In this document: piece after piece, positions 42,201 through 50,512 of the stretch
Numbering within the stretch: position 1 is the stretch's first letter
How the letters are laid out: each line of letters starts with the position of its first letter
Assembly: GCF_049959315.1 (NCBI RefSeq)
Contig: NZ_CP188201.1
From: Serratia proteamaculans_D
Lineage (GTDB): Bacteria > Pseudomonadota > Gammaproteobacteria > Enterobacterales > Enterobacteriaceae
Reading direction: 5' to 3' (one strand)
DNA: 64,000 nucleotides
The notes under the pieces: generated by a model
Database searches by the model: none
The model's input: the letters and a program-made list of their open reading frames with translations, nothing else
Told to the model about the DNA's origin: nothing
Translations under genes and position numbers: made by a program

Positions 42201-42371
42201 AGTTTTATCGTGATCGACAGTAACAATAACCACTCCTTCGATCATGAAGATATCGTCTTTTCGCTGGGAAATATGGCCGTCAGCGACACCTTGAAACTGG
42301 CGCACTATACCCCACCGAAAATTAGCATTAGCGGAGTAGCAGCATCCCATGAAATTGAGTTAGTCGGGTAA
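39231..42371 (+). CDS. Large DUF4214 protein, S-layer/type I secretion-like (SlaA-type)
   Basis: 1046 residues, with visibly lower GC than its neighbours. There are three DUF4214 repeats near residues 9-50 (DVAAIYFGVLGKQADRATLE), 148-190 (DVQAIYYVLHSSMVSEGINF) and 283-330 (TVAALYYGVAGYTMNAATLD). A long beta-rich part resembling surface-layer proteins follows. There is no N-terminal signal peptide, and the C-terminus ends in a short hydrophobic tail (ASHEIELVG), as in proteins exported by type I ABC systems. Serratia marcescens SlaA, an S-layer protein secreted by LipBCD, is the closest known type. No exporter genes adjoin. AGGGA precedes the start. Confidence 0.65.
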   Translation: MNFISLQRDVAAIYFGVLGKQADRATLEYFAKKLHDGELTARSMANIFINADDGQKRLATLNDAEKIQYIYHNTHKTDANEEQLSALLEKLNGGTTLGQLSVGMVDSLRDYQGDAPDILSQQKNLETVIEQTLFPAYTGNTVGYSGAADVQAIYYVLHSSMVSEGINFWGKKLEKKPGDINKVADLFVNTRNYLTSLNDHDFIKRIFEETFKKTAAESDINKYLTGLQNNSTSRGDVVVNMINDIRNDTSSEHSTAKEQFLSATHIYKPGELPENKYLETVAALYYGVAGYTMNAATLDVYSKLLAAGMSTADLLRELAKTPSFSEAIYWEQTYHQLFNTTLSAFDKTNIWNASGKDAYVATSTLIETFLNFGKGEHDRAWAYNAKSYEEIANALGYTKKAILSIDDSGKLVGNINNQPEHGLSNIEFYALRNAEIQINHEANIPIDFTLNIESLRITGDKKATLDLSKSKSYAQNPTKIIMENIHVTFIGSDRNDRILMDSNADMTKASTHFQMGGGSDWLLWNGNGNAGNANIINKDFKASAAFHDDSESSHENVLSANFLTKDIYLTTLPNGKIKGVIDSNINNFSFFQKIDLANYKGTGSIYLDGKLVATEGINVFDIGVIRSLAGIHNTQYANVEHLTQAIPPSSSFDKYATGDAGLALTGFADNVTVVNMPVDEWGLTYSFRTLSVLGDATADSRIHFDYLVDERYMRTTPVLNIQFEGENIDKIDAGTLSFSTKFPNGASEDIVESLAIRSSGSAENTLRLSGDQTAIGVVSVSGDKKLNLIIKNDFSTHFGSIQTQMYGQGSLNLLAEKGGTGGSELLKVLTNDKFAEIRKELSGYQLNVWDTPASDTLNVQGNTTITREIQKISQHGGDTIIFKESTINSMVTLKTADRWDDSSSPTIRNSDKIIIGDSENPWIFSSSGEHTMVSYGDYSAKADVNTLLASLNLEPTATAFDLFSKALSSATHSASENQLSEVGVLKLGKSSFIVIDSNNNHSFDHEDIVFSLGNMAVSDTLKLAHYTPPKISISGVAASHEIELVG

Positions 42372-42422
42372 TTAGCGGCGACAAAAGGGAACTGACTCCT
42401 AAATTCATTTCCCTTATCTCTG

Positions 42423-43169
42423 TCAACGGCCGCCGGCGGCCTCGATAAAGCTGCCGGTGACATAAGAAGCGGCATCGGACAGCAGCCAGACGATGGCTTC
42501 TGCCACCTCTTCCGGGGTGCCGCCGCGCTGCATCGGCAGGTTGCCTTTCACCCGATCAACACGCCCCGGCTCACCGCCACTGGCATGCATCTCAGTGTAA
42601 ATACATCCCGGCCGCACCGAGTTAACGCGAATACCTTGTGCCGCCACCTCCAGCGCCAGCCCGGTGGTCAGGGTGTCGACCGCCCCCTTTGATGCGGCAT
42701 AGTCGATATACTCCCACGGAGCCCCTAAACGAGAGGCGGCAGAGGAAACGTTGACGATGGCTCCGCCCTGTCCACCATGACGATGCGCCATACGCTTCAC
42801 CGCCTCGCGGCAACAGAGAAAATAACCGGTGACGTTGGTGGTCAATACCTTGTTGATGCGCTCGGCGGTCAGTTGCTCAATGCTCGACTGCTGAAACAGA
42901 ATACCGGCATTGTTGACCAGTGCGTCAATCGGGCCGAGGGTGCTATCGAGCTGGCTAAACATCGCCACTACCTGGCTTTCATCGCCAATATCAGCCCGCA
43001 GCGCCAGCGCCCGACCGCCCAGAGATGCTATCTCCGCGACCACCTGTTGCGCCGCAGCTTCATTCTGCAGATAGTTAACGCCCACCGCATAGCCCTGACG
43101 GGCCAGCAACAGCGCCGTGGCGCGGCCAATACCCCGGCTGGCGCCGGTGATCAGTGCAACTTTAGTCAT
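42423..43169 (-). CDS. ygfF: SDR-family oxidoreductase YgfF
   Basis: A 248-residue classical SDR nearly identical in layout to E. coli YgfF (glucose-1-dehydrogenase-like). NADP loop TGASRGIGRATALLLARQGY, NNAGILFQ, catalytic Ser in NVSSAASRLG, Tyr/Lys in YIDYAASKGAVDTL, and the C-terminal GSFIEAAGGR. Its place between yqfA and gcvP in the enterobacterial backbone agrees, although accessory genes now flank it. The physiological substrate is unknown. Confidence 0.92.
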   Translation of the reverse strand: MTKVALITGASRGIGRATALLLARQGYAVGVNYLQNEAAAQQVVAEIASLGGRALALRADIGDESQVVAMFSQLDSTLGPIDALVNNAGILFQQSSIEQLTAERINKVLTTNVTGYFLCCREAVKRMAHRHGGQGGAIVNVSSAASRLGAPWEYIDYAASKGAVDTLTTGLALEVAAQGIRVNSVRPGCIYTEMHASGGEPGRVDRVKGNLPMQRGGTPEEVAEAIVWLLSDAASYVTGSFIEAAGGR

Positions 43170-43315
43170 ACTGTTCCTTTCTCTGATTGGGAAGTCATAA
43201 CCGGTAACTGGCGCTCCGCAAAGCTACCTCAGCCACCTTATCCAACAGAGTATAGATATTCATACTGCAGAATATCCAAAGGTATTTTCCACTTGTTTCC
43301 CTATTAAAATAAACC

Positions 43316-43534
43316 TTATAACTGCACCCAACGACGCAGCTGTTTTTTAATTCGTGGTTTTAAACTTTTATAAAAAGTCAGGGATGCCGCATGTTGAATA
43401 TGCGGCAAGGGCGAGGAAATTCGAGTGGGATGATTCCCCCCTTGCGCGCCAACGTGGGCAGGCATAGTGACCAACGCCAACAATAAAATTGCGCCTGTAC
43501 AGGTAACCGCCGTTGAAAAGTTGTCGACACGCAT
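43316..43534 (-). CDS. Small secreted protein divergent from a two-component system
   Basis: A 72-residue ORF with a plausible signal peptide (MRVDNFSTAVTCTGAILLLA, ending near HVGA) and a short basic mature part (RIKKQLRRWVQL). AGGA lies 5 nt before the ATG. A longer frame from 43603 lacks these features. It is divergent from the response regulator at 43722 and shares an array of regulator-type boxes (43593-43631), so it is probably a target of that system. Family not recognised. Confidence 0.45.
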   Translation of the reverse strand: MRVDNFSTAVTCTGAILLLALVTMPAHVGAQGGNHPTRISSPLPHIQHAASLTFYKSLKPRIKKQLRRWVQL

Positions 43535-43592
43535 TTTTCCTACCCTGATGATTTGTGCAGGGATCAGCGTACGCGAAATATATCGACGCTCC

Positions 43593-43631
43593 CTTAACGC
43601 CAAATTAATCCCAGATTAAGGTTTGCTTAAG
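43593..43631. promoter_or_regulatory. Four TTAA-core hexamers at 11-bp spacing (PmrA/QseB-type boxes)
   Basis: CTTAAC (43593), ATTAAT (43604), ATTAAG (43615) and CTTAAG (43626) are each separated by exactly 5 bp. The last two fit the PmrA/QseB consensus YTTAAK-N5-YTTAAK in 11 of 12 positions. They lie between the small secreted protein and the response regulator, so the regulator probably binds two dimers here and controls both directions. Confidence 0.7.
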
Positions 43632-43721
43632 AACGATGGTGCAAAAAGGATGACGCCGTTGTCTTCCCCCGGTGGTTGTAGTTATATAACCGCCAGCGCC
43701 GTGACATAAACCGGATACCCC

Positions 43722-44390
43722 GTGAACATATTGTTAGTGGAAGACGATCTGCAATTGGGCAAAGCCCTGTGCCGTGCATTAGAACTGGCGGGCTTTGAGC
43801 TTTGCTGGGTGCGGCTGGTGCATGATGCTCAAACCAGGCTCTCACAGGGTAATTTCGACTTAATGCTGTTGGACCTGACCCTGCCAGACGGGGATGGATT
43901 AAAGAAACTGGTCGAGTGGCGGGCCGCCGGACAAAATATCCCGATCATTATTCTGACCGCCCGCGACCGTATCGAAAGCCTGGTCAATAGCCTGGACTCC
44001 GGCGCGGACGACTTTCTGGGCAAACCTTTCGCCCTGCCCGAGTTGATATCACGCGTGAAGGCGGTGAACCGCCGCATGGCCGGGTTCGCCTCCCAAACCT
44101 GGAGCCTGGGCAATCTGTATCTGGACCCCATTAATCACCAGGTGACGCTGGATGACGAACTGCTGCTGTTATCGAAAAAGGAGTATCGGCTGCTGCATGA
44201 GCTGATGCGCTGTGCCGGCACCGTGGTGCGTAAAACCGCACTGGAGCAGAGTCTGTTTGGCCATGGCGACAGCGTGGAAAGTAATTCTCTGGAGGTACAT
44301 ATGCATAACTTGCGGCGCAAGATTGGCAAAGAAAAAATTATCACCGTGCGTGGCATCGGTTATTTATTAAAAAAAGAGACTCTGGGATGA
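43722..44390 (+). CDS. OmpR-family response regulator (QseB/PmrA-like)
   Basis: 222 residues with a GTG start (43722). Receiver domain: acidic pocket EDD at 7-9, phosphorylation site Asp51 (LLDLTLPDGDGL), Lys in GKPFALPEL. C-terminal winged helix: SLEVHMHNLRRKIGKEKIIT. The branch is that of QseB, PmrA and TctD, which bind paired TTAA boxes such as those 90-130 bp upstream. It overlaps the kinase gene by 4 bp. Confidence 0.92.
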   Translation: MNILLVEDDLQLGKALCRALELAGFELCWVRLVHDAQTRLSQGNFDLMLLDLTLPDGDGLKKLVEWRAAGQNIPIIILTARDRIESLVNSLDSGADDFLGKPFALPELISRVKAVNRRMAGFASQTWSLGNLYLDPINHQVTLDDELLLLSKKEYRLLHELMRCAGTVVRKTALEQSLFGHGDSVESNSLEVHMHNLRRKIGKEKIITVRGIGYLLKKETLG

Positions 44391-45793
44391 TAAGTTTTAA
44401 ATCCTTTTTTATGCGCACCATTATCTTTCAGGTCTTAGCCATATTATTGCTCTGGGGCGCATTGATTGGTTGGGTAAAATACTCATATTACCCCGATGCG
44501 GAAAAGTATTTAGATAATCAACAACGCATTGTCGCACGCGGGATCGCCAATATTCTTGATAAGACCGAAGTGACCAACCGCAGTTATCTTGAGGTGATTA
44601 AAGATATCGAAGTCATGTATATCGACTCGATCAAAAATGGCATGCAGGACGAAATAGACTATCGGCCACTATTTGTGGTTTACGATAGCAACAACCAGAT
44701 GCTTTACGCCTCACCGTCACAGGAAAAACCGCTGATCCTGCCACCATCGGTGCTATCAGGCACCATCAGCTACGCCAATGTGAAATGGCATATTGCCGGC
44801 AGTTGGAGCGATAAACAGCAATTCAGGGTGATCGTCGGCGAATCCTTTGACAACCGCACCACTATTTTCGGCAATCCGGCGGAAAGCACCGCGATCCCGC
44901 TGTTGGTCACTCTGGCAGCCATCATTGTCACTTTGCTGTTCACCGCCTATCTCAGCCTGAGGCCACTGCGACAAATTGCCAGAATGATCTCTGACCGCAA
45001 GCCCGGAACTCTGTCTCCGATAAATGCTGCTGAACAATATCAAGAAATCCGACCTATCGTTTTGGAAATCAATAAGCTAATGGCGCGTATCGATGCCGCC
45101 AACCAACGTGAAAAACGCTTTATGGCCGATGCGGCGCATGAGCTGCGCACCCCGATCGCCGCCGTGCTGGCACAGTTGCACCTGTTGACCCAGGTGGCAG
45201 ATAAAACCGAACGCCAGGAAATCATTGAAGACATGCAGCAAGGGCTAGATCGCGCTGCATCACTTTCGCGCCAGCTGATTGATTTGGCCAAGCTAGAGTC
45301 GGAAGATTTCCCGCTGAAAATTGAAACGGTGAATATCCACGCGGAAATCGGCAAATGCATTGCCCAGCACGTGCCTTATGCGCTGGAGAAGAACGTCGAA
45401 CTCTCGCTGGATGGCAGTGAAAATGTGATGATTGATACCGATCGTCACTCGCTGATTACGATTTTTACCAACCTGTTGGAAAATGCCATCAAATACGCGC
45501 CTGAGGGTAGCCGAATCGAAGTCAACATCCGTTCGCTATCGCCACTGGGTTGCTACATTACTGTGCGAGACAATGGCCCCGGTATTAACCCTGAATACCA
45601 TAAACGGTTATTCGAACGTTTTTATCGTGTGCCCGGCACTCTGCAAATCGGCAGCGGTCTGGGGCTGGCGATTGCCAAAAATCTGGCGGATAAAATCGGT
45701 GCGCAACTACGGGTAGCCGAAGGGCTTGATGAACGCGGCGTCGGGTTTGTTATTGATCTACCCGAGAACTATCTGGCGTCATCGGAGAGTTAA
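44387..45793 (+). CDS. Sensor histidine kinase (QseC/PmrB-like)
   Basis: 468 residues. Transmembrane helices near 10-30 and 168-190 enclose a periplasmic sensor of about 135 residues. The phospho-acceptor is His251 (AHELRTPIAAVLAQ), followed by ATP-binding boxes NLLENAIKYAP, RDNGPGI, FERFYR and GSGLGLAIAK. The sensor lacks the acidic iron-binding motif (ExxE) of PmrB as far as I can see, so the signal is open. It is coupled to the regulator by overlap. Confidence 0.9.
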   Translation: MISFKSFFMRTIIFQVLAILLLWGALIGWVKYSYYPDAEKYLDNQQRIVARGIANILDKTEVTNRSYLEVIKDIEVMYIDSIKNGMQDEIDYRPLFVVYDSNNQMLYASPSQEKPLILPPSVLSGTISYANVKWHIAGSWSDKQQFRVIVGESFDNRTTIFGNPAESTAIPLLVTLAAIIVTLLFTAYLSLRPLRQIARMISDRKPGTLSPINAAEQYQEIRPIVLEINKLMARIDAANQREKRFMADAAHELRTPIAAVLAQLHLLTQVADKTERQEIIEDMQQGLDRAASLSRQLIDLAKLESEDFPLKIETVNIHAEIGKCIAQHVPYALEKNVELSLDGSENVMIDTDRHSLITIFTNLLENAIKYAPEGSRIEVNIRSLSPLGCYITVRDNGPGINPEYHKRLFERFYRVPGTLQIGSGLGLAIAKNLADKIGAQLRVAEGLDERGVGFVIDLPENYLASSES

Positions 45794-45853
45794 GGCAACA
45801 TCGGCCACCCAATTTACTGCAACGGCATCCGCTTGATTTGCAGTAGCAACCTA

Positions 45854-45877
45854 ATGGGCAAACTGATGTTTGCCCAT
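45854..45877. terminator. Bidirectional hairpin between kinase and MDR gene
   Basis: ATGGGCAAAC (45854-45863) and GTTTGCCCAT (45868-45877) form a perfect 10-bp stem with loop TGAT between two convergent genes. Confidence 0.75.
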
Positions 45878-45891
45878 AAATATAAAAATAG

Positions 45892-46857
45892 CTATCCGGC
45901 AATGCGGATCACCGAGCGGACGTCGCTTTTCTTGTTCAGATCCCACACTTCGGCGATCTCGGATAAGCCATGCTCCTGAGTATCGACCGAAATCTGCCCG
46001 GTGGCCGCCAACGCCAGGATCTCCCTGGCATATCTCTGCATCTCAGCCGCCGGTGGGAAGTTGCCGGTACCACTGCCCAAAATCTGCAGTTGGTTACTGC
46101 GCAATACTGCCGCCGGCAAGCGAATGTCTGGCCCGGCCATCGACCCAACATTGACCAGGCGAATACCACGCCCTCCGGCGTAGGAAGACAGGTCGTGGTT
46201 GTTCAGCGTGGCCAGCAGCGCTTCGGTCGCCGTACCCCAGATGTAATCGACTATCACCTGATATCCGTTCGGCCCTGCGGCAGCAGCGAAAGCTTCGGTT
46301 AGTGCATCCCCTTCCAGGCTAAGATCCACCGTAGCATCGACATCCAACGCATCCAGCACGCTCTGGCGACGGCCTGCTGCAACAATTCGCCCTGCGCCCG
46401 CCTGACGAGCAGCCGCCACCGCCAGCTTGCCCGAGGTACCGGTCGCCCCAATAATCAGCACCGACTCGCCAGCCTGAAGCTCGGCACGCCAGTGCAGCGG
46501 CAGCCAGGCGGCGAAGGCAGGGTTAATCAATGCTGCGGCGGTAGCATCATCCACACCCGCCGGTACCGGCACGGTCCAGGAAGCGACAGTACGTTCAGCC
46601 AGAGCACCGTGCGGCTGTCGGAATGAGGCAAAATAAACCCGCTGGCCGTCCGGCGCATAGCCAACGCCATCGGTACCGGGCACGATGGGTAAAATTTTCG
46701 GGCTGGAGTAATGGGTTCCCGCTACCATGGCACGATCCAGGTGTTTGATACCGGCGACAATCACCTCGATCAGGGTTTCACCCTCTCTTGCTTGCGGCTC
46801 ATCCGCATGACCGAATACCGGTGCCTGACCTAACGCGTTCACTATTGCAGCTCTCAT
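45892..46857 (-). CDS. Zinc-independent MDR-family quinone oxidoreductase-like protein
   Basis: 321 residues of the medium-chain dehydrogenase/reductase superfamily. A GroES-like N-terminal domain (VPGTDGVGYAPDGQRVYFAS) is followed by a Rossmann domain with IIGATGTSGKLAVAAARQAG, as in NADPH:quinone reductases. The zinc-binding Cys/His set is not evident. Two ATGs (46860, 46857) are possible; AAGGAG spacing favours 46857. Substrate unknown; single gene. Confidence 0.85.
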   Translation of the reverse strand: MRAAIVNALGQAPVFGHADEPQAREGETLIEVIVAGIKHLDRAMVAGTHYSSPKILPIVPGTDGVGYAPDGQRVYFASFRQPHGALAERTVASWTVPVPAGVDDATAAALINPAFAAWLPLHWRAELQAGESVLIIGATGTSGKLAVAAARQAGAGRIVAAGRRQSVLDALDVDATVDLSLEGDALTEAFAAAAGPNGYQVIVDYIWGTATEALLATLNNHDLSSYAGGRGIRLVNVGSMAGPDIRLPAAVLRSNQLQILGSGTGNFPPAAEMQRYAREILALAATGQISVDTQEHGLSEIAEVWDLNKKSDVRSVIRIAG

Positions 46858-46896
46858 CATTGCTCCTTATTCCGTTTGGGTTGCTATGCAGCGACA

Positions 46897-46931
46897 ATAA
46901 AAAAGGGACACCGCATCATGCAGTGTCCCTT
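46897..46931 (-). terminator. Rho-independent terminator of the autotransporter gene
   Basis: On the minus strand AAGGGACAC pairs with GTGTCCCTT across an 11-nt loop and runs into TTTTTTATT. It lies about 60 bp after the autotransporter stop. Confidence 0.85.
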
Positions 46932-46991
46932 GATAACACGCTTTGCCGAATGTGTTATGGGGTTTTACTCAACGGCAACTTGCCCAAGAAA

Positions 46992-49900
46992 TCAGAAGCG
47001 CCAGTTCACCGACAGATTACCTTCTAACGAATTGCTGCCCTGACGGAACAGCTCGCTGGAAAGGCCGGCCCCGACAGAAACATCTTTAGTAAGCTGATAT
47101 TGCACGCCTGCCTGCGCCGCCAACCCATCACGCCCGGCCAAAGTGCTTTTGCTATCAAAAGCAGAGGCGTCATAACCGGAAAATTGAGCACGCTGAGTCA
47201 CATTGTTGCTCAGCAGCTCATGCTGCCAACCAAGGCGCAGAGTGGCAGACAAAGCCGGAGTCCCCTGATACAGCGCCTCAACGCCCAGCGTACTTTGCAG
47301 TGAATCGGCATAACGGCCTTTTATCTGCATCGGCAAGGTACCAGACCCGGACTCTTTAATTGTGCGATGCTTGCTAGCGGTATAATCCAGCGCCGCCATC
47401 GGGCCGAAGCTAAACGACTCGGTTAACGCCAAATGATAGCCGCCGCCCAGGGTTAATGAACCATTCCAGGACGTCCAGTCGCTCTTGCCGGTACCGCTCA
47501 CGCCGGCAACATCAAACTGGCGCTTCATATGATTATCCTCAGCCCCCAAACGCCCCAGACCATAGGCAAACGGCCCGGCCATGGGATCCTGCGCGAAGCT
47601 GAACTGCAGACCGACATCAAACGACGTGCTGTGTGTCCGCGCCCGATCGGCGCTTTTGGCATTGACGGTTTGCCCGCCAACCGCCGCATGGAAACCGGTG
47701 GTCAGCCCAGGAACCAGTACGTTGCGTTTCTCTGCCCCAAACAGCACGCCATAACGCGATGCGTTATAACCAGTGATATTGCCTGCATTGCGCTGCCAAT
47801 TGCCGCCCCCATAAGGCAGAGCAAAGCTTATCCAGTCTTGCTCGTCGTCGACCGGGGACAACGTCAGATTACGTTCCGGCGCCGTCAACGCACGGGTTAA
47901 CTGACGCTCACGATCAAAAGAGGCCTGGATCAGGCTGTTGTAGGCCGACGGCTCCAGCTGCGCCAAAGCGCCGCTCACCTGCTTGCCATCAGGAGCAGAG
48001 AAATCCAGCGCAGTCAGTAACGGACGCATTTCATTACCCGCTGTCGCCGCCGCACGGGCCAACGCCAGCCCGACATTTTGTTCATTAGCGCTCTGCGCAT
48101 ACTGGCTATAGGCAGATGCCCCACGGGTCGCACTGATTTGATATTCCCCGGCGGCCAATGGCGCTGCACTAAAGCTCAGCGTCGGGGACTGCGTCTGCAC
48201 GCTGATTTGACTGAACTCACCGCTGGCCTGCCCCAGTTGCAACAGAGAAGCGCTGTTCAACTTCCAGTCGGACGCATACCAGCCTTTTACCGGCATCAGC
48301 GCCAGGGCCCCGCCCAAACTGGACGTTCCGCTGATTTGCACCTGATCACCACGCCCGAGATTGTCGAACATCAGTTGCAAACGCCCCTGTGGCCCCTGCA
48401 GGTAATCACCAATGATAGAAACCAGGCCAAAAGGCGAACCGGTAGTCAGCAATCCGTTATTGGTGAACCGTCCGGCATCCGACAGCTCATAACGGCTATT
48501 GCCCGCCAACTGGGCACCCGGCTCAATGTCCACGCTATACACCAGATGCTCTCCGTTTAACGTGGTTTTCCCGCCCTCGGCCACCAGCGCCAAATTATCC
48601 TTACCGCGAATATTGCCGTTATAGGTGAAATCAAAACCGCTATCCGCCACAGCGGTCACTTGCCCCAACGCATCCGGCTGCAGACCGAAGGTTAAACGGG
48701 TGAGTCGCGCCTGATTATTTTCGTCCCATTGGGCATAGTCAGAAATGATATCGCCTTGAATATCAGCGCCGCGCATCACGTTGATTGCGCCGGCCAATGC
48801 ATTCTCGGACTGGTAGATGGCTGCTTTGCTGCCCTTCAGCGAGCCGGTGATATCGAAATTGGACACCAGCGGTGCTGCCCGGTATTTGGACAGGTCGAGC
48901 CCGCCCCACTGCCAGATATAGGAGCCGCGGTATTCCGCATCATTGCCCAACATGTTGTTGCCGAAATCCAGACGCGCAGCGACCCCTTCTTTGCCGATCG
49001 CCTCCAGACTGCCACGTTGAATAATATTGTGCCGATCGCCGTAGGCCACCAACAAGCCGGTGCCGTAGTCACCGTTGGCCTGCACCCGGGTACCCGGCGC
49101 GATGCTGAGCGTATTGCCCGCACCGTCGATGCGAATACCGGCGGCGGCCACGCCATCGGCCAGCAGATCGCCACGTTGCTCTATCCGATTGTTACTGCCG
49201 TAGATATGCAACCCGACGCCCCTGGCTGCGGTATTGGCTTCACCATCGATATACCCAGTGCCTGCGGCGTTACGCGCGAAATACCCTTGCTGGTTAACCA
49301 CATCCAGACCACTGCCATAAACAGAGCGGCCAAAAAAGTTACGCCGGTCGATGTCGTACCCCATGTCCTGCAACAGTGCCAATTCGGCTTCCATCATTGA
49401 GGTGTAATTGCGGTAGTTTTGGTGGCTCATCAGGCTGCGATCCAGCTCGATGTGGGACATGTAATCGTCATCCAAATCGCCAAATACGTCGAGGATACGC
49501 ACCGGAACCCCCGGCATGGCTCCCTCCAGCACTTCTTTAACGTGGCTACCGGCGAAGTAGCCTTGATCTTTGCGTACGTCAAAAGCGGAAGGATCGTCCG
49601 GCCCCTCGCAGCCTTTGCACGCAATAGCCTGCCCCGGCTGAGCCGGGTTACCATTGTCGTCAAACAGATGCGATGTCCAGCTTCCCTGCGTCGGGCCAAA
49701 TTGAGTTACACCGTCCGCGACCCCGGCATCAGCACTGATCCCTAATGCGTGGGCAATCTCATGAAATATCGTGACTTCCAGATCGGTACGATGATCGGTT
49801 GGGATCTGTGCCGACGAGGCTTGGGTAGGGGTAAAATCCAGCTTGCCAATGCTGATGTTGGCGTGGGCACCGCTGTCCAATTCCCCCGCCTCTTGACCCT

Positions 49901-50264
49901 GCAACACCGCCTGAAGCTGAGTCAGGCTAAAGGTGTCGTCACTGACGTTTGGGCTTATTGCGCCGGCATTCTCATCATCAAAGGTGCCAACGTTGATCAC
50001 CCCCGGCAATTGGCCTGGCTTGGGTTTGATAATATCGGCCCAGCGTTGTGCGGCGCTGATGACCTGCGCCTTTTGCGCCTCGTCCAAGACCCAGGTCGAA
50101 TGCTGAGGGACACCTTTCTCAGTAAAATAGCCGCCATCGGTGGGGGTGTAGAAATTCAGTTTAAATACCGTTTGCCCGCTGTTATTTCGCACTTCATAAC
50201 TTTCAACCGCCTGCGCGGAGCAGAAGGGTAAAGCCGCAATGATTGCGATAGCCAACCTTTTCAT
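46992..50264 (-). CDS. Autotransporter with HExxH metalloprotease passenger
   Basis: 1090 residues. Signal peptide MKRLAIAIIAALPFCSAQA. The passenger starts with a metzincin-like catalytic domain; zinc ligands are His168 and His172 with Glu169 (FHEIAHALGISADAG, pattern HExxHxxGxxxD). A beta-helix-type repeat region follows (GLHIYGSNNRIEQRGDLLAD), and the last ~280 residues form the autotransporter beta-barrel ending in SVNWRF. It should be displayed on or released from the outer membrane. A longer frame to 50429 is excluded by AAGGAG before ATG 50264 and by the signal peptide. Most autotransporter proteases are serine enzymes, so the metalloprotease passenger is notable. Confidence 0.87.
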   Translation of the reverse strand: MKRLAIAIIAALPFCSAQAVESYEVRNNSGQTVFKLNFYTPTDGGYFTEKGVPQHSTWVLDEAQKAQVISAAQRWADIIKPKPGQLPGVINVGTFDDENAGAISPNVSDDTFSLTQLQAVLQGQEAGELDSGAHANISIGKLDFTPTQASSAQIPTDHRTDLEVTIFHEIAHALGISADAGVADGVTQFGPTQGSWTSHLFDDNGNPAQPGQAIACKGCEGPDDPSAFDVRKDQGYFAGSHVKEVLEGAMPGVPVRILDVFGDLDDDYMSHIELDRSLMSHQNYRNYTSMMEAELALLQDMGYDIDRRNFFGRSVYGSGLDVVNQQGYFARNAAGTGYIDGEANTAARGVGLHIYGSNNRIEQRGDLLADGVAAAGIRIDGAGNTLSIAPGTRVQANGDYGTGLLVAYGDRHNIIQRGSLEAIGKEGVAARLDFGNNMLGNDAEYRGSYIWQWGGLDLSKYRAAPLVSNFDITGSLKGSKAAIYQSENALAGAINVMRGADIQGDIISDYAQWDENNQARLTRLTFGLQPDALGQVTAVADSGFDFTYNGNIRGKDNLALVAEGGKTTLNGEHLVYSVDIEPGAQLAGNSRYELSDAGRFTNNGLLTTGSPFGLVSIIGDYLQGPQGRLQLMFDNLGRGDQVQISGTSSLGGALALMPVKGWYASDWKLNSASLLQLGQASGEFSQISVQTQSPTLSFSAAPLAAGEYQISATRGASAYSQYAQSANEQNVGLALARAAATAGNEMRPLLTALDFSAPDGKQVSGALAQLEPSAYNSLIQASFDRERQLTRALTAPERNLTLSPVDDEQDWISFALPYGGGNWQRNAGNITGYNASRYGVLFGAEKRNVLVPGLTTGFHAAVGGQTVNAKSADRARTHSTSFDVGLQFSFAQDPMAGPFAYGLGRLGAEDNHMKRQFDVAGVSGTGKSDWTSWNGSLTLGGGYHLALTESFSFGPMAALDYTASKHRTIKESGSGTLPMQIKGRYADSLQSTLGVEALYQGTPALSATLRLGWQHELLSNNVTQRAQFSGYDASAFDSKSTLAGRDGLAAQAGVQYQLTKDVSVGAGLSSELFRQGSNSLEGNLSVNWRF

Positions 50265-50457
50265 AGAACACTCCTTGTGAGTAAACCTTCCCTGCAAAAC
50301 ATTTTGCTGATGCCAATTTAACCACGCGAGTTTAAACGGAATGTATACCGGACAGAGTCTTAAAGCGGGTTGGGAATAAACTGCGGAGAGCTGCACAAAA
50401 AATAAAATAATTAGCAATATATCAAACATATAAGCAAGAAATCCCTTATCTCAAGGG

Positions 50458-50485
50458 CAAAAAAAAGCAGCGCATAAAGCGCTGC
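50458..50485 (-). terminator. Rho-independent terminator of the gcv operon
   Basis: Minus strand: GCAGCGC - TTTAT - GCGCTGC followed by eight T residues, about 30 bp after the gcvP stop codon. Confidence 0.9.
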
Positions 50486-50512
50486 CTCTTGAACATCTGA
50501 TTGCAGTAGAGC

